Source: JAWKWH01 sp041582695 | GTDB lineage: Bacteria; Pseudomonadota; Alphaproteobacteria; Rhizobiales; Rhizobiaceae | Assembly (NCBI GenBank): GCA_041582695.1 | Contig: JBFIBB010000200.1 | Location: forward strand, 1-6,522 | Direction of reading: 5' to 3' | DNA: 6,522 nucleotides | Shown: positions 1 to 6,439 of the stretch, one piece after another | Layout: the number at the start of each line of letters is the position of its first letter | Position numbering within the stretch: position 1 is the stretch's first letter | Notes under the pieces: generated by a model | The model's database searches: none | Told to the model about the DNA's origin: nothing | The model's input: only the letters and a program-made list of their open reading frames with translations | Position numbers and translations under genes: made by a program

Positions 1-64
1 AGCGGACATTTGTTTCAAATCGGTTGTCCACAAAACTGCGCTCTAAACATTCAATGCCTCCGGC
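1..64. other. Short stretch downstream of the sulfotransferase gene
   Basis: No gene is visible. There is a small inverted repeat, ATTTG / CAAAT with a three-base loop at 8-20, flanked by an offset GGAC / GTCC pair (4-7 and 26-29). It has no T-run in the minus direction before the window edge, so a terminator cannot be claimed. Confidence 0.3.
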
Positions 65-826
65 TCAGGTGTTTACATGTTCCGAGCGAAAGCGCGCTTC
101 CCATTGCCGACTCGTACCGTCCGCAAGTTTCGCAACGCCAGGTTTGATGCCTATTGCCGCATTGCGATCCAGTCCGAGGTGATCCAGCACCGTCAACAAC
201 GTCTCTATCGGGTCGGTACAAAGATCCTCGTAGGTCAGTCGAAGCGGGTCAATCGCCTCTTCGGCAAACCATTGTTCCCACGCGAGGTCGTATGAAGTCA
301 TTTCCCCTACGGTGGCTCGGATCTCATCCGCATTGTAAACCGGCTGCTGCGATGGTGACAGCCGTTCCAACTCGGTTCCATCAGGCGCGGCATGCCACAA
401 GCCGGACTGCGTCGCTTTCACATAAGAAATCGCTTGTGCGACTTTATTGAGCCGGGTCAGGTGAACAAAAAGCGTTTGCCCGAATGCGGCGCCGAAAAGG
501 TCAGCGTCGTTGGACCATCCCGGAAAAAGCAAGGCCATATTCTTCATAAGGAAATCGAAGCTGTGTCTTTGGAGGCGCAAGCCAAAGATGCTGGTATCGC
601 TTCTTCCTTTGCTGATGGCTGTCTGAAATACCCGATCCAGCAAGTCCTGTTCGGATCCTGGCGAAACCGGAATTAGATCGAGGTCCGCGAGCCAGCCGGA
701 AATCGAGGGCTGATGGAAGTAGGAATCCGGATGGCCCGCAACCCCCGTCGCCGAAAGCAGATTGCACAATAGGGTGCTGCCGCTGCGCGGAGAGGTGCAG
801 ATAATGTAGGAATCATATTTCGCCAA
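65..826 (-). CDS. Stf0-type sulfotransferase family protein
   Basis: A 253-residue protein of the Stf0 family (trehalose 2-sulfotransferase and relatives), which transfer sulfate from PAPS to a sugar or other hydroxyl. The 5'-phosphosulfate loop is TSPRSGSTLL (11-20), followed by TGVAGHPDSYF (27-37). The 3'-phosphate-binding helix region is VHLTRLNKVAQAISYVKATQ (121-140), then GLWH. The C-terminus (VAKLADGTSRQWEARFRSEH) is typical of proteobacterial members. The glutamate proposed as catalytic base in mycobacterial Stf0 (Glu36, in a PxEFF motif) appears to be Ser35 here. The start must be the TTG at 826: the frame hits TAA four codons upstream and the PAPS loop leaves no room for a later start. 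It begins 18 bases after the amidase stop, so it is probably cotranscribed, but with only a weak GG-rich ribosome site. The acceptor is unknown, and the link to the catabolic genes is unclear. Confidence 0.85.
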   Translation of the reverse strand: MAKYDSYIICTSPRSGSTLLCNLLSATGVAGHPDSYFHQPSISGWLADLDLIPVSPGSEQDLLDRVFQTAISKGRSDTSIFGLRLQRHSFDFLMKNMALLFPGWSNDADLFGAAFGQTLFVHLTRLNKVAQAISYVKATQSGLWHAAPDGTELERLSPSQQPVYNADEIRATVGEMTSYDLAWEQWFAEEAIDPLRLTYEDLCTDPIETLLTVLDHLGLDRNAAIGIKPGVAKLADGTSRQWEARFRSEHVNT

Positions 827-844
827 AGCGCACCATTACCAAAT

Positions 845-2275
845 CTACGCGATGCCGGGACGGTTTTCGGGAGCGGTATACCATCCACCTAGTTCGGTTT
901 CATAGGCGAGGCCCGCCTGAAAAACGTCTGCGTCGCAATAGGTGCGGCCGACAATCTGTATGCCGGTCGGCACGCCATTCAAGGCATGGCCCGAGGGAAC
1001 CGACAACACAGGGCAGCGGCTCATCGTATTGAAAGGGGTCGTCATCACCCAGCCAAGTTCCGGCCTGACCTCCTTGCCGTTAATCGTTATTTTATCTTTA
1101 GACTGGTCAAAATCCGCCGGCACGGCCGGCAAGGCATTGGTGGGGCACACCAGAATATTGAAATCTTCGAGCAGCGGGCCGAGCCTCTCATACATCTTGC
1201 TCGCTGTCGCCAAGCTGCCAATGAAATCGCGCGCCGACGATGTCAGCGATTTTTCGGCGAACGCGCGGGCGTAGGTCGTCATCTTGTCCCCATGTTCATC
1301 GAGCATCGTCGACATGTAACCGCCGAATAAATGCCCCAGATAGGTCATCGCCGCGTCCATGATTTCCGGGCCCCAACCGATGTCGATCTGCTCGACCGTG
1401 GCGCCAAGTGAGTGGAAAACCTCGAGCGCTTTCTCGGTATTGGCACGCACTTCCGGATCGACCTCAAAGCAGCCGAGGTCCGGAGAATAGGCGATTTTCC
1501 AGCCTTTGATGGGCTCGTACTCTGTTGGCAATGTCAGTTTCGGCCGCAAACTAGCAATGTCTTTCGGATCGGGGCCGCACATCACGTTTTGCAGTAGGAT
1601 TGCGTCTTTGACGGTACGGGCCAATGGTCCGGTATGACAATAGAAGTCGAGATTGAAAGGCGGATCGTCAGGGTTGCGGCCGTAGGGCGGCTTGAAACCG
1701 ACAACGCCACAGGCCGAAGCCGGAATACGGATAGAGCCGCCGATGTCGGAACCGGTGCACAGCGTTGACGTTCCGGCGGCGAGCGATGAAGCAGAACCGC
1801 CGGATGACCCACCTGGCGTGAATTCCGTGTTCCAGGGATTGCGCGTAACACCCCACAGTCTCGACCATGTGTAGCCAGCACAGGAAAATTCGGGCGTTGC
1901 CGTCCGGGCATGCACAATGCCCCCAGCTTCAATGATGCGTGCGTTGTTGGCCGAAGTGAATTCGGCGACATAATCCTTTGCGATCAGAGAGCCGTTCGAG
2001 GTCGGCTTTCCCTTGATATAGCTCTCGTCCTTGATGCCGATCGGCAGACCCTCGAGCGCACCGACATCTCCGCCGGCGGCATACTTGGCCTCGGCGGCTC
2101 TGGCTAGGTCCAATGCCTCATCGAAATGCGTGAACGTGAACGCATTGATCTTGTCCTGAACCTTTTCAGCTTGCTCGATTACAGCTCGAACGAGTTCCAC
2201 GGGCGAAAGCGACTTTGACTTGAATGCCGCAAGTGCATCGGCCCCCGACATGTAACACAGGTCTTCAGAACTCAT
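845..2275 (-). CDS. Amidase, amidase-signature family (NylA/GatA-like hydrolase)
   Basis: A 476-residue amidase-signature enzyme that hydrolyses a carboxylic amide to acid plus amine or ammonia. The complete triad is visible: Lys82 in GLPIGIKDE, the cis-serine Ser157 in TPGGSSGGSA, and the nucleophile Ser181 in GSDIGGSIRIPA. The 24-residue step between the two serines equals that of FAAH and malonamidase E2. Other family marks are TNTPEF-like TATPEF (125-130), GVTRNPWN (142-149) and the C-terminal GVPTGIQIVG. The length is normal for the family (450-500). It has no signal peptide and none of the GatB/GatC neighbours expected of tRNA amidotransferase, so a catabolic amidase is more likely than GatA. 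NylA, the cyclic-dimer hydrolase of nylon degradation, belongs to this family, and a NylB-like gene lies directly upstream. The start at 2275 is chosen for its strong GAGGAG site. The exact substrate is unknown. Confidence 0.94.
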   Translation of the reverse strand: MSSEDLCYMSGADALAAFKSKSLSPVELVRAVIEQAEKVQDKINAFTFTHFDEALDLARAAEAKYAAGGDVGALEGLPIGIKDESYIKGKPTSNGSLIAKDYVAEFTSANNARIIEAGGIVHARTATPEFSCAGYTWSRLWGVTRNPWNTEFTPGGSSGGSASSLAAGTSTLCTGSDIGGSIRIPASACGVVGFKPPYGRNPDDPPFNLDFYCHTGPLARTVKDAILLQNVMCGPDPKDIASLRPKLTLPTEYEPIKGWKIAYSPDLGCFEVDPEVRANTEKALEVFHSLGATVEQIDIGWGPEIMDAAMTYLGHLFGGYMSTMLDEHGDKMTTYARAFAEKSLTSSARDFIGSLATASKMYERLGPLLEDFNILVCPTNALPAVPADFDQSKDKITINGKEVRPELGWVMTTPFNTMSRCPVLSVPSGHALNGVPTGIQIVGRTYCDADVFQAGLAYETELGGWYTAPENRPGIA

Positions 2276-2281
2276 GCTCTT

Positions 2282-2287
2282 CTCCTC
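2282..2287 (-). promoter_or_regulatory. Ribosome binding site deciding the amidase start
   Basis: GAGGAG on the minus strand lies 6 bases before the ATG at 2275. The reading frame is open up to an ATG at 2338, inside the previous gene, but only the ATG at 2275 has a good site. Confidence 0.75.
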
Positions 2288-2312
2288 TCGAAGGTTCGAA
2301 CGGTTTTTTATA

Positions 2313-3494
2313 TCAACCAAGATTCTGCGCGATCGCATGTATTGCGCACAGCGTGTTGGCCTGAAGTTCGCTGTTCAGGAAATCCGGCCAAGACGACAGC
2401 TTGACGACGACCATGTCGTATTCCGGCGAGACGTAGATCATCTGTCCGAACACGCCCAGGCATATGATGGTTTCACGCGCCGAATCCTCGATCCAAAACT
2501 GGTTGCGGTAGACGCCGTTCGGCAGCATTTCGCGCGCATCGTCATTGAATAGTCCGTGGTCTCCATGCCTGATATCGGCGATCCAGTCGGCGGGTATGAT
2601 CTGTTCTGCACCGTATTTGCCGCCGTTGAGCAACAGCAAGCCGAAGCGGGCAAAATCGCGCAGAGTGGCATTGAAGCCGCCGTCGGCTAGCGCGTAGCCG
2701 GTGCTGTCCACGGTGAAGCAGGCGTCCTCGTCAGTGCCGATCCGCGACCAAAGTTCTTCACCGACAAGTGTTGCAAGACGGCGACCACTGGCGCGTTCCA
2801 TGGCATGGGCGAGAACATCGGTTTCGATGGAGCGGTAGGAAAACCGGCTGCCATGCTCAACTTCCTGAGTTTTGAGCGACAGGATCTGGCTCCAAATGTC
2901 GGTCGGCCAGACTTCGTCTGGACCTGTGTTTTCCGGCTTCAGTTTCCAGCCGCAGGCGACATCGGTTTTGGCGATATCCGAGTCGGTGCTTGTATACTCC
3001 TCATCGAACCTGACGCCTGAAGTCATGTCCAAGATATGCCGCAACGACGCTCCGCGCCAAGCTGTCTCTCGCAGTTCAGGCAGATATTTCGTCACTGGCG
3101 CTTCGGGGTCGAGCATGCCGCGCCCGATCAGGATACCCGCGACGCTCGCCACCACCGACTTCGATACGGAATGCGCTAAATGTAGGCGACGCGGGTTCAT
3201 GCCATTGTAATAGGACTCGTGAACGAGTTTCCCGCCACGGATAACGGCAAAACCATCGGTATAGGTGTCGTCGAGCATAGTCTCCACACTGGAACGGGTG
3301 CCGTCCGCTGCCTCGAAATCAATTCCACCTACGTCCTCGAAACTCGTCTCGAACTCCCAGGCGGATGCAGCGCGATACACCGCGACGGTCGGGAGGATTT
3401 CACGAACATGCTGGAACGACCATCGGTTCCAGGGCGCCCTGTCCCAGTCTGCCTTGGGCACCCGCCAGTGCTGCTGCGGCGGACTGCCGAGCAT
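2313..3494 (-). CDS. NylB-like serine hydrolase (beta-lactamase fold; 6-aminohexanoate-dimer hydrolase family)
   Basis: From this start the protein has 393 residues, close to the 392 of the nylon-oligomer hydrolase NylB. Shared landmarks from recalled NylB sequence: NRWSF near 23-27 (NRWAF in NylB), SVSKS at 109-113 with nucleophile Ser109 and Lys112 (NylB Ser112 and Lys115), a Tyr at 167 matching NylB Tyr170, SYRSIETDVLA at 219-229 with Tyr220 (NylB Tyr215), the DGGFNAT region near 271, and VKLSSWPD near 364-371. There is no signal peptide, so it should act in the cytoplasm, cleaving amide or ester bonds. It follows the binding-protein gene and precedes the amidase by 37 bases. The start is uncertain: ATG 3494 gives a NylB-like length but has only GAGGTG 12 bases upstream; ATG 3533 is possible; the frame stays open to 3620, inside the binding-protein gene. 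Natural substrate is unknown; an esterase or peptidase role is possible. Confidence 0.87.
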   Translation of the reverse strand: MLGSPPQQHWRVPKADWDRAPWNRWSFQHVREILPTVAVYRAASAWEFETSFEDVGGIDFEAADGTRSSVETMLDDTYTDGFAVIRGGKLVHESYYNGMNPRRLHLAHSVSKSVVASVAGILIGRGMLDPEAPVTKYLPELRETAWRGASLRHILDMTSGVRFDEEYTSTDSDIAKTDVACGWKLKPENTGPDEVWPTDIWSQILSLKTQEVEHGSRFSYRSIETDVLAHAMERASGRRLATLVGEELWSRIGTDEDACFTVDSTGYALADGGFNATLRDFARFGLLLLNGGKYGAEQIIPADWIADIRHGDHGLFNDDAREMLPNGVYRNQFWIEDSARETIICLGVFGQMIYVSPEYDMVVVKLSSWPDFLNSELQANTLCAIHAIAQNLG

Positions 3495-3543
3495 GATCGA
3501 CGGCGCCACCTCGCTGTTTTTGTATGATCGCATAGATTGTAGG

Positions 3544-3565
3544 CCGCTTTGGGGCGGGAAAGCGG
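3544..3565 (-). other. Second stem-loop in the same spacer
   Basis: CCGCTTT (plus 3544-3550) and AAAGCGG (plus 3559-3565) are perfect inverted repeats with an 8-base loop. The helix lies immediately beyond the first hairpin and shares two bases with it, so the two can stack in tandem or compete at their boundary. No T-run follows in either direction. Confidence 0.4.
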
Positions 3566-3590
3566 GCGGCCCCGTCGAACGACGCCGCCC
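3564..3590 (-). other. Stem-loop directly after the binding-protein gene
   Basis: On the minus strand GGGCGGC (3590-3584) pairs with GCCGCCC (3570-3564), seven G-C pairs. An inner GTC/GAC helix closes a GTTC tetraloop, and three G's are bulged on the 3' side. The hairpin begins 8 bases after the stop codon of the binding-protein gene. No U-run follows, so it does not look like a Rho-independent terminator. A role as an mRNA-stabilising or processing element that raises binding-protein expression is inferred. Confidence 0.5.
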
Positions 3591-3598
3591 AGCAGCGA

Positions 3599-4636
3599 CT
3601 ACTTCTGCAGGTCCGTCCAAATGCGTGTATAGAGCGCCTGGGTTTCCGGCGGGCAGGTTGGGATGAAATGACCCTTGTCGGCAAACTCTGCCGGAATGAT
3701 CACCTCCGGTGCCGTCTTCATGTCCTCCGGCATGAAGGCTTCAGAGCCCTTAATGCCGTTTGCATAGCGTGCGAATTCGGAGATCAGCGCGGCGTTTTCC
3801 GGATCCATGATGAAATTCTGGAATAGTTTGGCGTTCTCGACATTGGTGGCGTCCTTCAGGACCGCGACGCTGTCCATCCAAAGCACGTAGCCTTCCTTCG
3901 GATAGCCGTACCGGATGTCGGGGTTCTGCAGGCGCATGCGGAAGGTCGAACCGTTCCAGTTGACACCGGCCAACAGATCTTCTTTCGCGAATTTCTCAAG
4001 ATTTCCGTAGTCCATGCCAAGCCAGCTTTTTTTGGCTTCGACGAGACCATCGCGGACTTTTCGCAGTATCTCCTTGTCGTCGGTACATACCTCGCCGCCG
4101 TAATAAAGGATCGCAAGACCCATCACATCGCCCATTTCTGGTACTACGTTGATCTTCCCTTTCAATTCATCTGGCGGATCCAGGAAGATAGCTGACGTGT
4201 TTATATCACCCTTGTAGTACTTGGTGTTGACGACAACTCCGGTCGAACCCCACTGCCACGGCACCGTGTAGTGGCGACCCGGATCCCAGTCGACATTGAC
4301 CCAGCGCTCTTCAACGTTTTTGAAGTTCTCCATCTGGTCGGGTCGGCTCTCCAAAAGCAGCCCTTCAGAAACCCAGATCGGCACCCAACTCGCGGAGGGA
4401 ACGACGATGTCGAAGCCGTGACCGCCTGCCTTGACCTTGGCCATCGCGGTGTCGTTGCTGTCAAAGTCGGTGATCGTTACCTTGATATTATGTTCCTTCT
4501 CAAATTTCTCGATCAGCTTGGGATTTGTATAGTTGCCCCAATTGTAAATGTTGAGCACCCCGTCAGCTGAGGCTTTGGTGATTCCGCAAGCCAGCACCAA
4601 ACCAGCAACTCCGGCTATCAGTTTGTTTTTTTTCAT
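3599..4636 (-). CDS. Periplasmic solute-binding protein, PotD/PotF-like
   Basis: A 345-residue binding protein that captures the substrate in the periplasm and delivers it to the two permeases. Residues 1-24 form a signal peptide (MKKNK, a hydrophobic core, then KASA, with cleavage likely before DGVLNIYNW). The PotD fold is recognisable from IYNWGNY (31-36), FDIVVPSASW (75-84), GVNWNGSTF (224-232), YPKEGYVLWMDSVAV (245-259), and a C-terminal YTRIW. Trp33, Tyr36, Trp227, Trp253 and Asp255 line up by motif with PotD ligand-pocket residues (Trp34, Tyr37, Trp229, Trp255, Asp257). The PotD residues Tyr85 and Glu171 appear to be Ser83 and Gly173, so the ligand may not be spermidine itself. Two cysteines (184 and 328) could form a disulfide. 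The start is fixed by GGAGG 6 bases upstream, and eight A's follow the ATG directly. Tandem stem-loops follow the stop and may protect the upstream mRNA. Confidence 0.93.
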   Translation of the reverse strand: MKKNKLIAGVAGLVLACGITKASADGVLNIYNWGNYTNPKLIEKFEKEHNIKVTITDFDSNDTAMAKVKAGGHGFDIVVPSASWVPIWVSEGLLLESRPDQMENFKNVEERWVNVDWDPGRHYTVPWQWGSTGVVVNTKYYKGDINTSAIFLDPPDELKGKINVVPEMGDVMGLAILYYGGEVCTDDKEILRKVRDGLVEAKKSWLGMDYGNLEKFAKEDLLAGVNWNGSTFRMRLQNPDIRYGYPKEGYVLWMDSVAVLKDATNVENAKLFQNFIMDPENAALISEFARYANGIKGSEAFMPEDMKTAPEVIIPAEFADKGHFIPTCPPETQALYTRIWTDLQK

Positions 4637-4642
4637 GACTAA

Positions 4643-4647
4643 CCTCC
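4643..4647 (-). promoter_or_regulatory. Ribosome binding site of the binding-protein gene
   Basis: GGAGG on the minus strand lies 6 bases before the ATG at 4636. It is the strongest site in the transporter part, in keeping with the need for more binding protein than permease. Confidence 0.7.
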
Positions 4648-4679
4648 ATTCGCCTTTTCGGCTGTTGACAATTCTGCGG

Positions 4680-5498
4680 TTACCTTCCCCTGCGGTTCAG
4701 GAAGAAGAACAGTGACACCAGCAATATACTGAGGGCAAGCAAGGCGGTCGAAATCGCATTGACTTCGGGTGTCACCACCCTGCGCAACTGCCCGAGCATA
4801 TAAGTCGGCAGGGTTTCCTGGCCCGCCGATTTGACGAATTCGGTGATCACCACATCGTCGAGCGAAATGACAAATGCCAGCATGAGTCCCGCCATCACGC
4901 CCGGCCACATGAGCGGCAATGTCACGCGCCTGAAAGTCTGCCAGCGTGTCGCATAGAGATCAGACGCCGCATTCTCCAACGAGAGGTCCATCGTCTGCAG
5001 ACGCGCCCTTATCGGCAAATAAGCGAAGGGAATGCAGAACGCCGTGTGCGCGATGATGAGATAGGCCATGCCGGTATATCCAGTGGCAACCTTGATCATG
5101 GCAAAGAAGATCAGAAGCGCGACGGCAGTGACGATCTCGGGAACCATAAGCGGTTGATTGATCAGAGTATAGATGACGGTGCTGCCTCTGAACGGTCGCG
5201 TCCGCGTGGTCGCGAGCGCGGCCATCGTGGCGGCGATGGTCGCGATCGTTGAAGCGGACGCGGCGAGCACGAGCGACCGCACCCCCGCCTCTTGGACCGC
5301 TTCGTTCCGCCACGCTTGGGCGTACCATTTGAGTGAAGTGCCCTCCCAAATCGCAAGCGAGGTTCCGGCATTAAAAGAGTAGGTAATGAGGAGAATGATT
5401 GGAGCGTACAGCACCACGAAGGTAATTAGCGCGACCGTGGTGAATCCGGGAACCCGTTTAACCGAGAACGGTCTGGCGATACGGGCGGGTTCAGCCAT
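4680..5498 (-). CDS. ABC transporter permease, PotC-like (spermidine/putrescine/opine type)
   Basis: A 272-residue inner-membrane permease, the partner of the PotB-like subunit. Hydrophobic segments are visible near 20-42, 73-97, 106-133, 143-163, 199-219 and 245-267, giving the usual six-helix core. The EAA docking loop is at about 174-200 (SLENAASDLYATRW, then FRRVTLPLMWPGV). The segment FVISLDDVVITEF after it is typical of PotC/PotI, which carry a 'SlDDvvitfF' stretch. The length matches PotC-family proteins (about 260-280). The start at 5498 overlaps the PotB-like stop by 8 bases and has AAGGAG 7 bases upstream, so the pair should be co-translated in equal amounts. The TAA stop at 4680-4682 leaves 43 bases before the binding-protein gene. 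Substrate specificity is not deducible from this subunit. Confidence 0.94.
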   Translation of the reverse strand: MAEPARIARPFSVKRVPGFTTVALITFVVLYAPIILLITYSFNAGTSLAIWEGTSLKWYAQAWRNEAVQEAGVRSLVLAASASTIATIAATMAALATTRTRPFRGSTVIYTLINQPLMVPEIVTAVALLIFFAMIKVATGYTGMAYLIIAHTAFCIPFAYLPIRARLQTMDLSLENAASDLYATRWQTFRRVTLPLMWPGVMAGLMLAFVISLDDVVITEFVKSAGQETLPTYMLGQLRRVVTPEVNAISTALLALSILLVSLFFFLNRRGR

Positions 5499-6435
5499 GA
5501 TTCCGCTCCTTGCCGCCGGTCACTTTCACGTAATAGATCAGCGCGATCATAACCATTAACATCAGTGAAATCGACAAGGCCGCCCCCAACGGCCAGTTGC
5601 GCCCCTGTCCGAACTGCAGCTCGATCAGGTTGCCGAACATCAGGTTCTTGCCGCCGCCAAGCACCCGCGGCGTGACATAAGCGCCAAGCGATGGGACAAA
5701 TACGAGAATGGAACCTGCAATGATGCCCGGTCTTACCAATGGCAGGATGATGCGCCGGAAACAGGTGAAGCGATTGGCATACAGGTCGTAACCGGCCTCG
5801 ACGAGCCTGAAGTCGAGTTTCTCGATTGCGGCATATACGGGGAGGACCATAAGTGGCAGGTAGACGTAGGTCATGCCGAGCGCGATAGCGAAATCGGTAA
5901 ACATCATCTGGATGGGCTCCGAGATGATGTGTAGCTTCTTCAATACGGTATTGACCACACCTTCGTTGCGGATCAGTTCCATGATCGCAATGGTCCTGAC
6001 CAGCAGGTTGGTCCAGAAGGGGATGGTGATCAGGAACAGCCACAAATCGCGGCGCGCCCGGGGCCTTGTCGCGATGAAGTAGGCGGTGGGAATGCCAAAC
6101 AGCAGAGTTAATATTGTCGTGGTCAGCGACAATTTCAGCGACCGCCAGAAAATGCTTAAGTGTGCATCGGACCACTGCAGTGTGTCATCGAATATATCCC
6201 GCTGGACGATGACGCTGGTCCAACCTTTCGTCGAAAACTCCCACTTGACGTTGCCATAGTCGCCCGGTGTCAGGAACGAATACACCAAGACTATCAGGAG
6301 CGGCCCGGCTGCGGCAAAGACGATGATGAAAAGCGCGGGAAGCGATAACAGCCAGCGCCTGCGGGTATCGGCTTCGACCACCTCTTTTTCAAGAGCGCCG
6401 GATTGCAGGAATTCGTTCCGAACCGGGGCGTCCAT
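5491..6435 (-). CDS. ABC transporter permease, PotB-like (spermidine/putrescine/opine type)
   Basis: A 314-residue inner-membrane subunit that, with the next gene's product, forms the translocation channel of an ABC importer. After a polar, charged cytoplasmic N-terminus (1-27), about six hydrophobic segments are visible, near 28-54, 96-122, 131-152, 182-204, 234-254 and 284-303. A long periplasmic loop (about 55-95) follows the first, as in PotB/PotH-type permeases. The cytoplasmic EAA loop that docks onto the ATPase is clear at about 211-238: LVEAGYDLYANRF, then FRRIILPLVRPGI. The length is slightly above E. coli PotB because of the N-terminal extension. The start at 6435 is supported by GAGGGA 8 bases upstream and lies four bases after the ATPase stop. 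The 3' end overlaps the next permease gene by 8 bases. The family is clear; the transported compound cannot be read from it. Confidence 0.93.
   Translation of the reverse strand: MDAPVRNEFLQSGALEKEVVEADTRRRWLLSLPALFIIVFAAAGPLLIVLVYSFLTPGDYGNVKWEFSTKGWTSVIVQRDIFDDTLQWSDAHLSIFWRSLKLSLTTTILTLLFGIPTAYFIATRPRARRDLWLFLITIPFWTNLLVRTIAIMELIRNEGVVNTVLKKLHIISEPIQMMFTDFAIALGMTYVYLPLMVLPVYAAIEKLDFRLVEAGYDLYANRFTCFRRIILPLVRPGIIAGSILVFVPSLGAYVTPRVLGGGKNLMFGNLIELQFGQGRNWPLGAALSISLMLMVMIALIYYVKVTGGKERNHG
5506..5511 (-). promoter_or_regulatory. Ribosome binding site of the PotC-like permease gene
   Basis: AAGGAG on the minus strand lies 7 bases before the ATG at 5498. It is inside the end of the PotB-like gene and fixes the start of the overlapping downstream gene. 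Confidence 0.65.
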
Positions 6436-6439
6436 CGAT

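Noticed and set aside
4..29. Inverted repeat after the sulfotransferase gene as a terminator
   Set aside because: The stem is short and asymmetrical, A/T-rich inside, and has no T-run before the window edge.
942..1330. Two overlapping plus-strand frames opposite the amidase
   Set aside because: No motif, no ribosome site, and they lie opposite conserved amidase sequence.
3536..3541. TACAAT on the minus strand as a promoter -10 element before the hydrolase gene
   Set aside because: No convincing -35 box lies 16-18 bases upstream, so it is not called as a promoter. It is mentioned only as a possibility.
3495..3620. Longer N-terminus for the serine hydrolase, starting at 3620 inside the binding-protein gene
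   Set aside because: It would translate through the stem-loops, adds a Pro/Arg-rich stretch absent from NylB, and has no ribosome site. ATG 3494, or at most 3533, is preferred.
3265..3666. Plus-strand open frame of 133 codons opposite the serine hydrolase
   Set aside because: Its protein has low-complexity, Arg/Ser/Pro-rich composition with no family resemblance, and the opposite strand holds a clearly recognisable enzyme. It is a shadow of GC-rich coding DNA.
5426..6175. Minus-strand open frame of 249 codons overlapping the PotB-like gene in another frame
   Set aside because: The translation is His/Arg-rich with no membrane or domain features, while the main frame gives a standard permease with an EAA loop.
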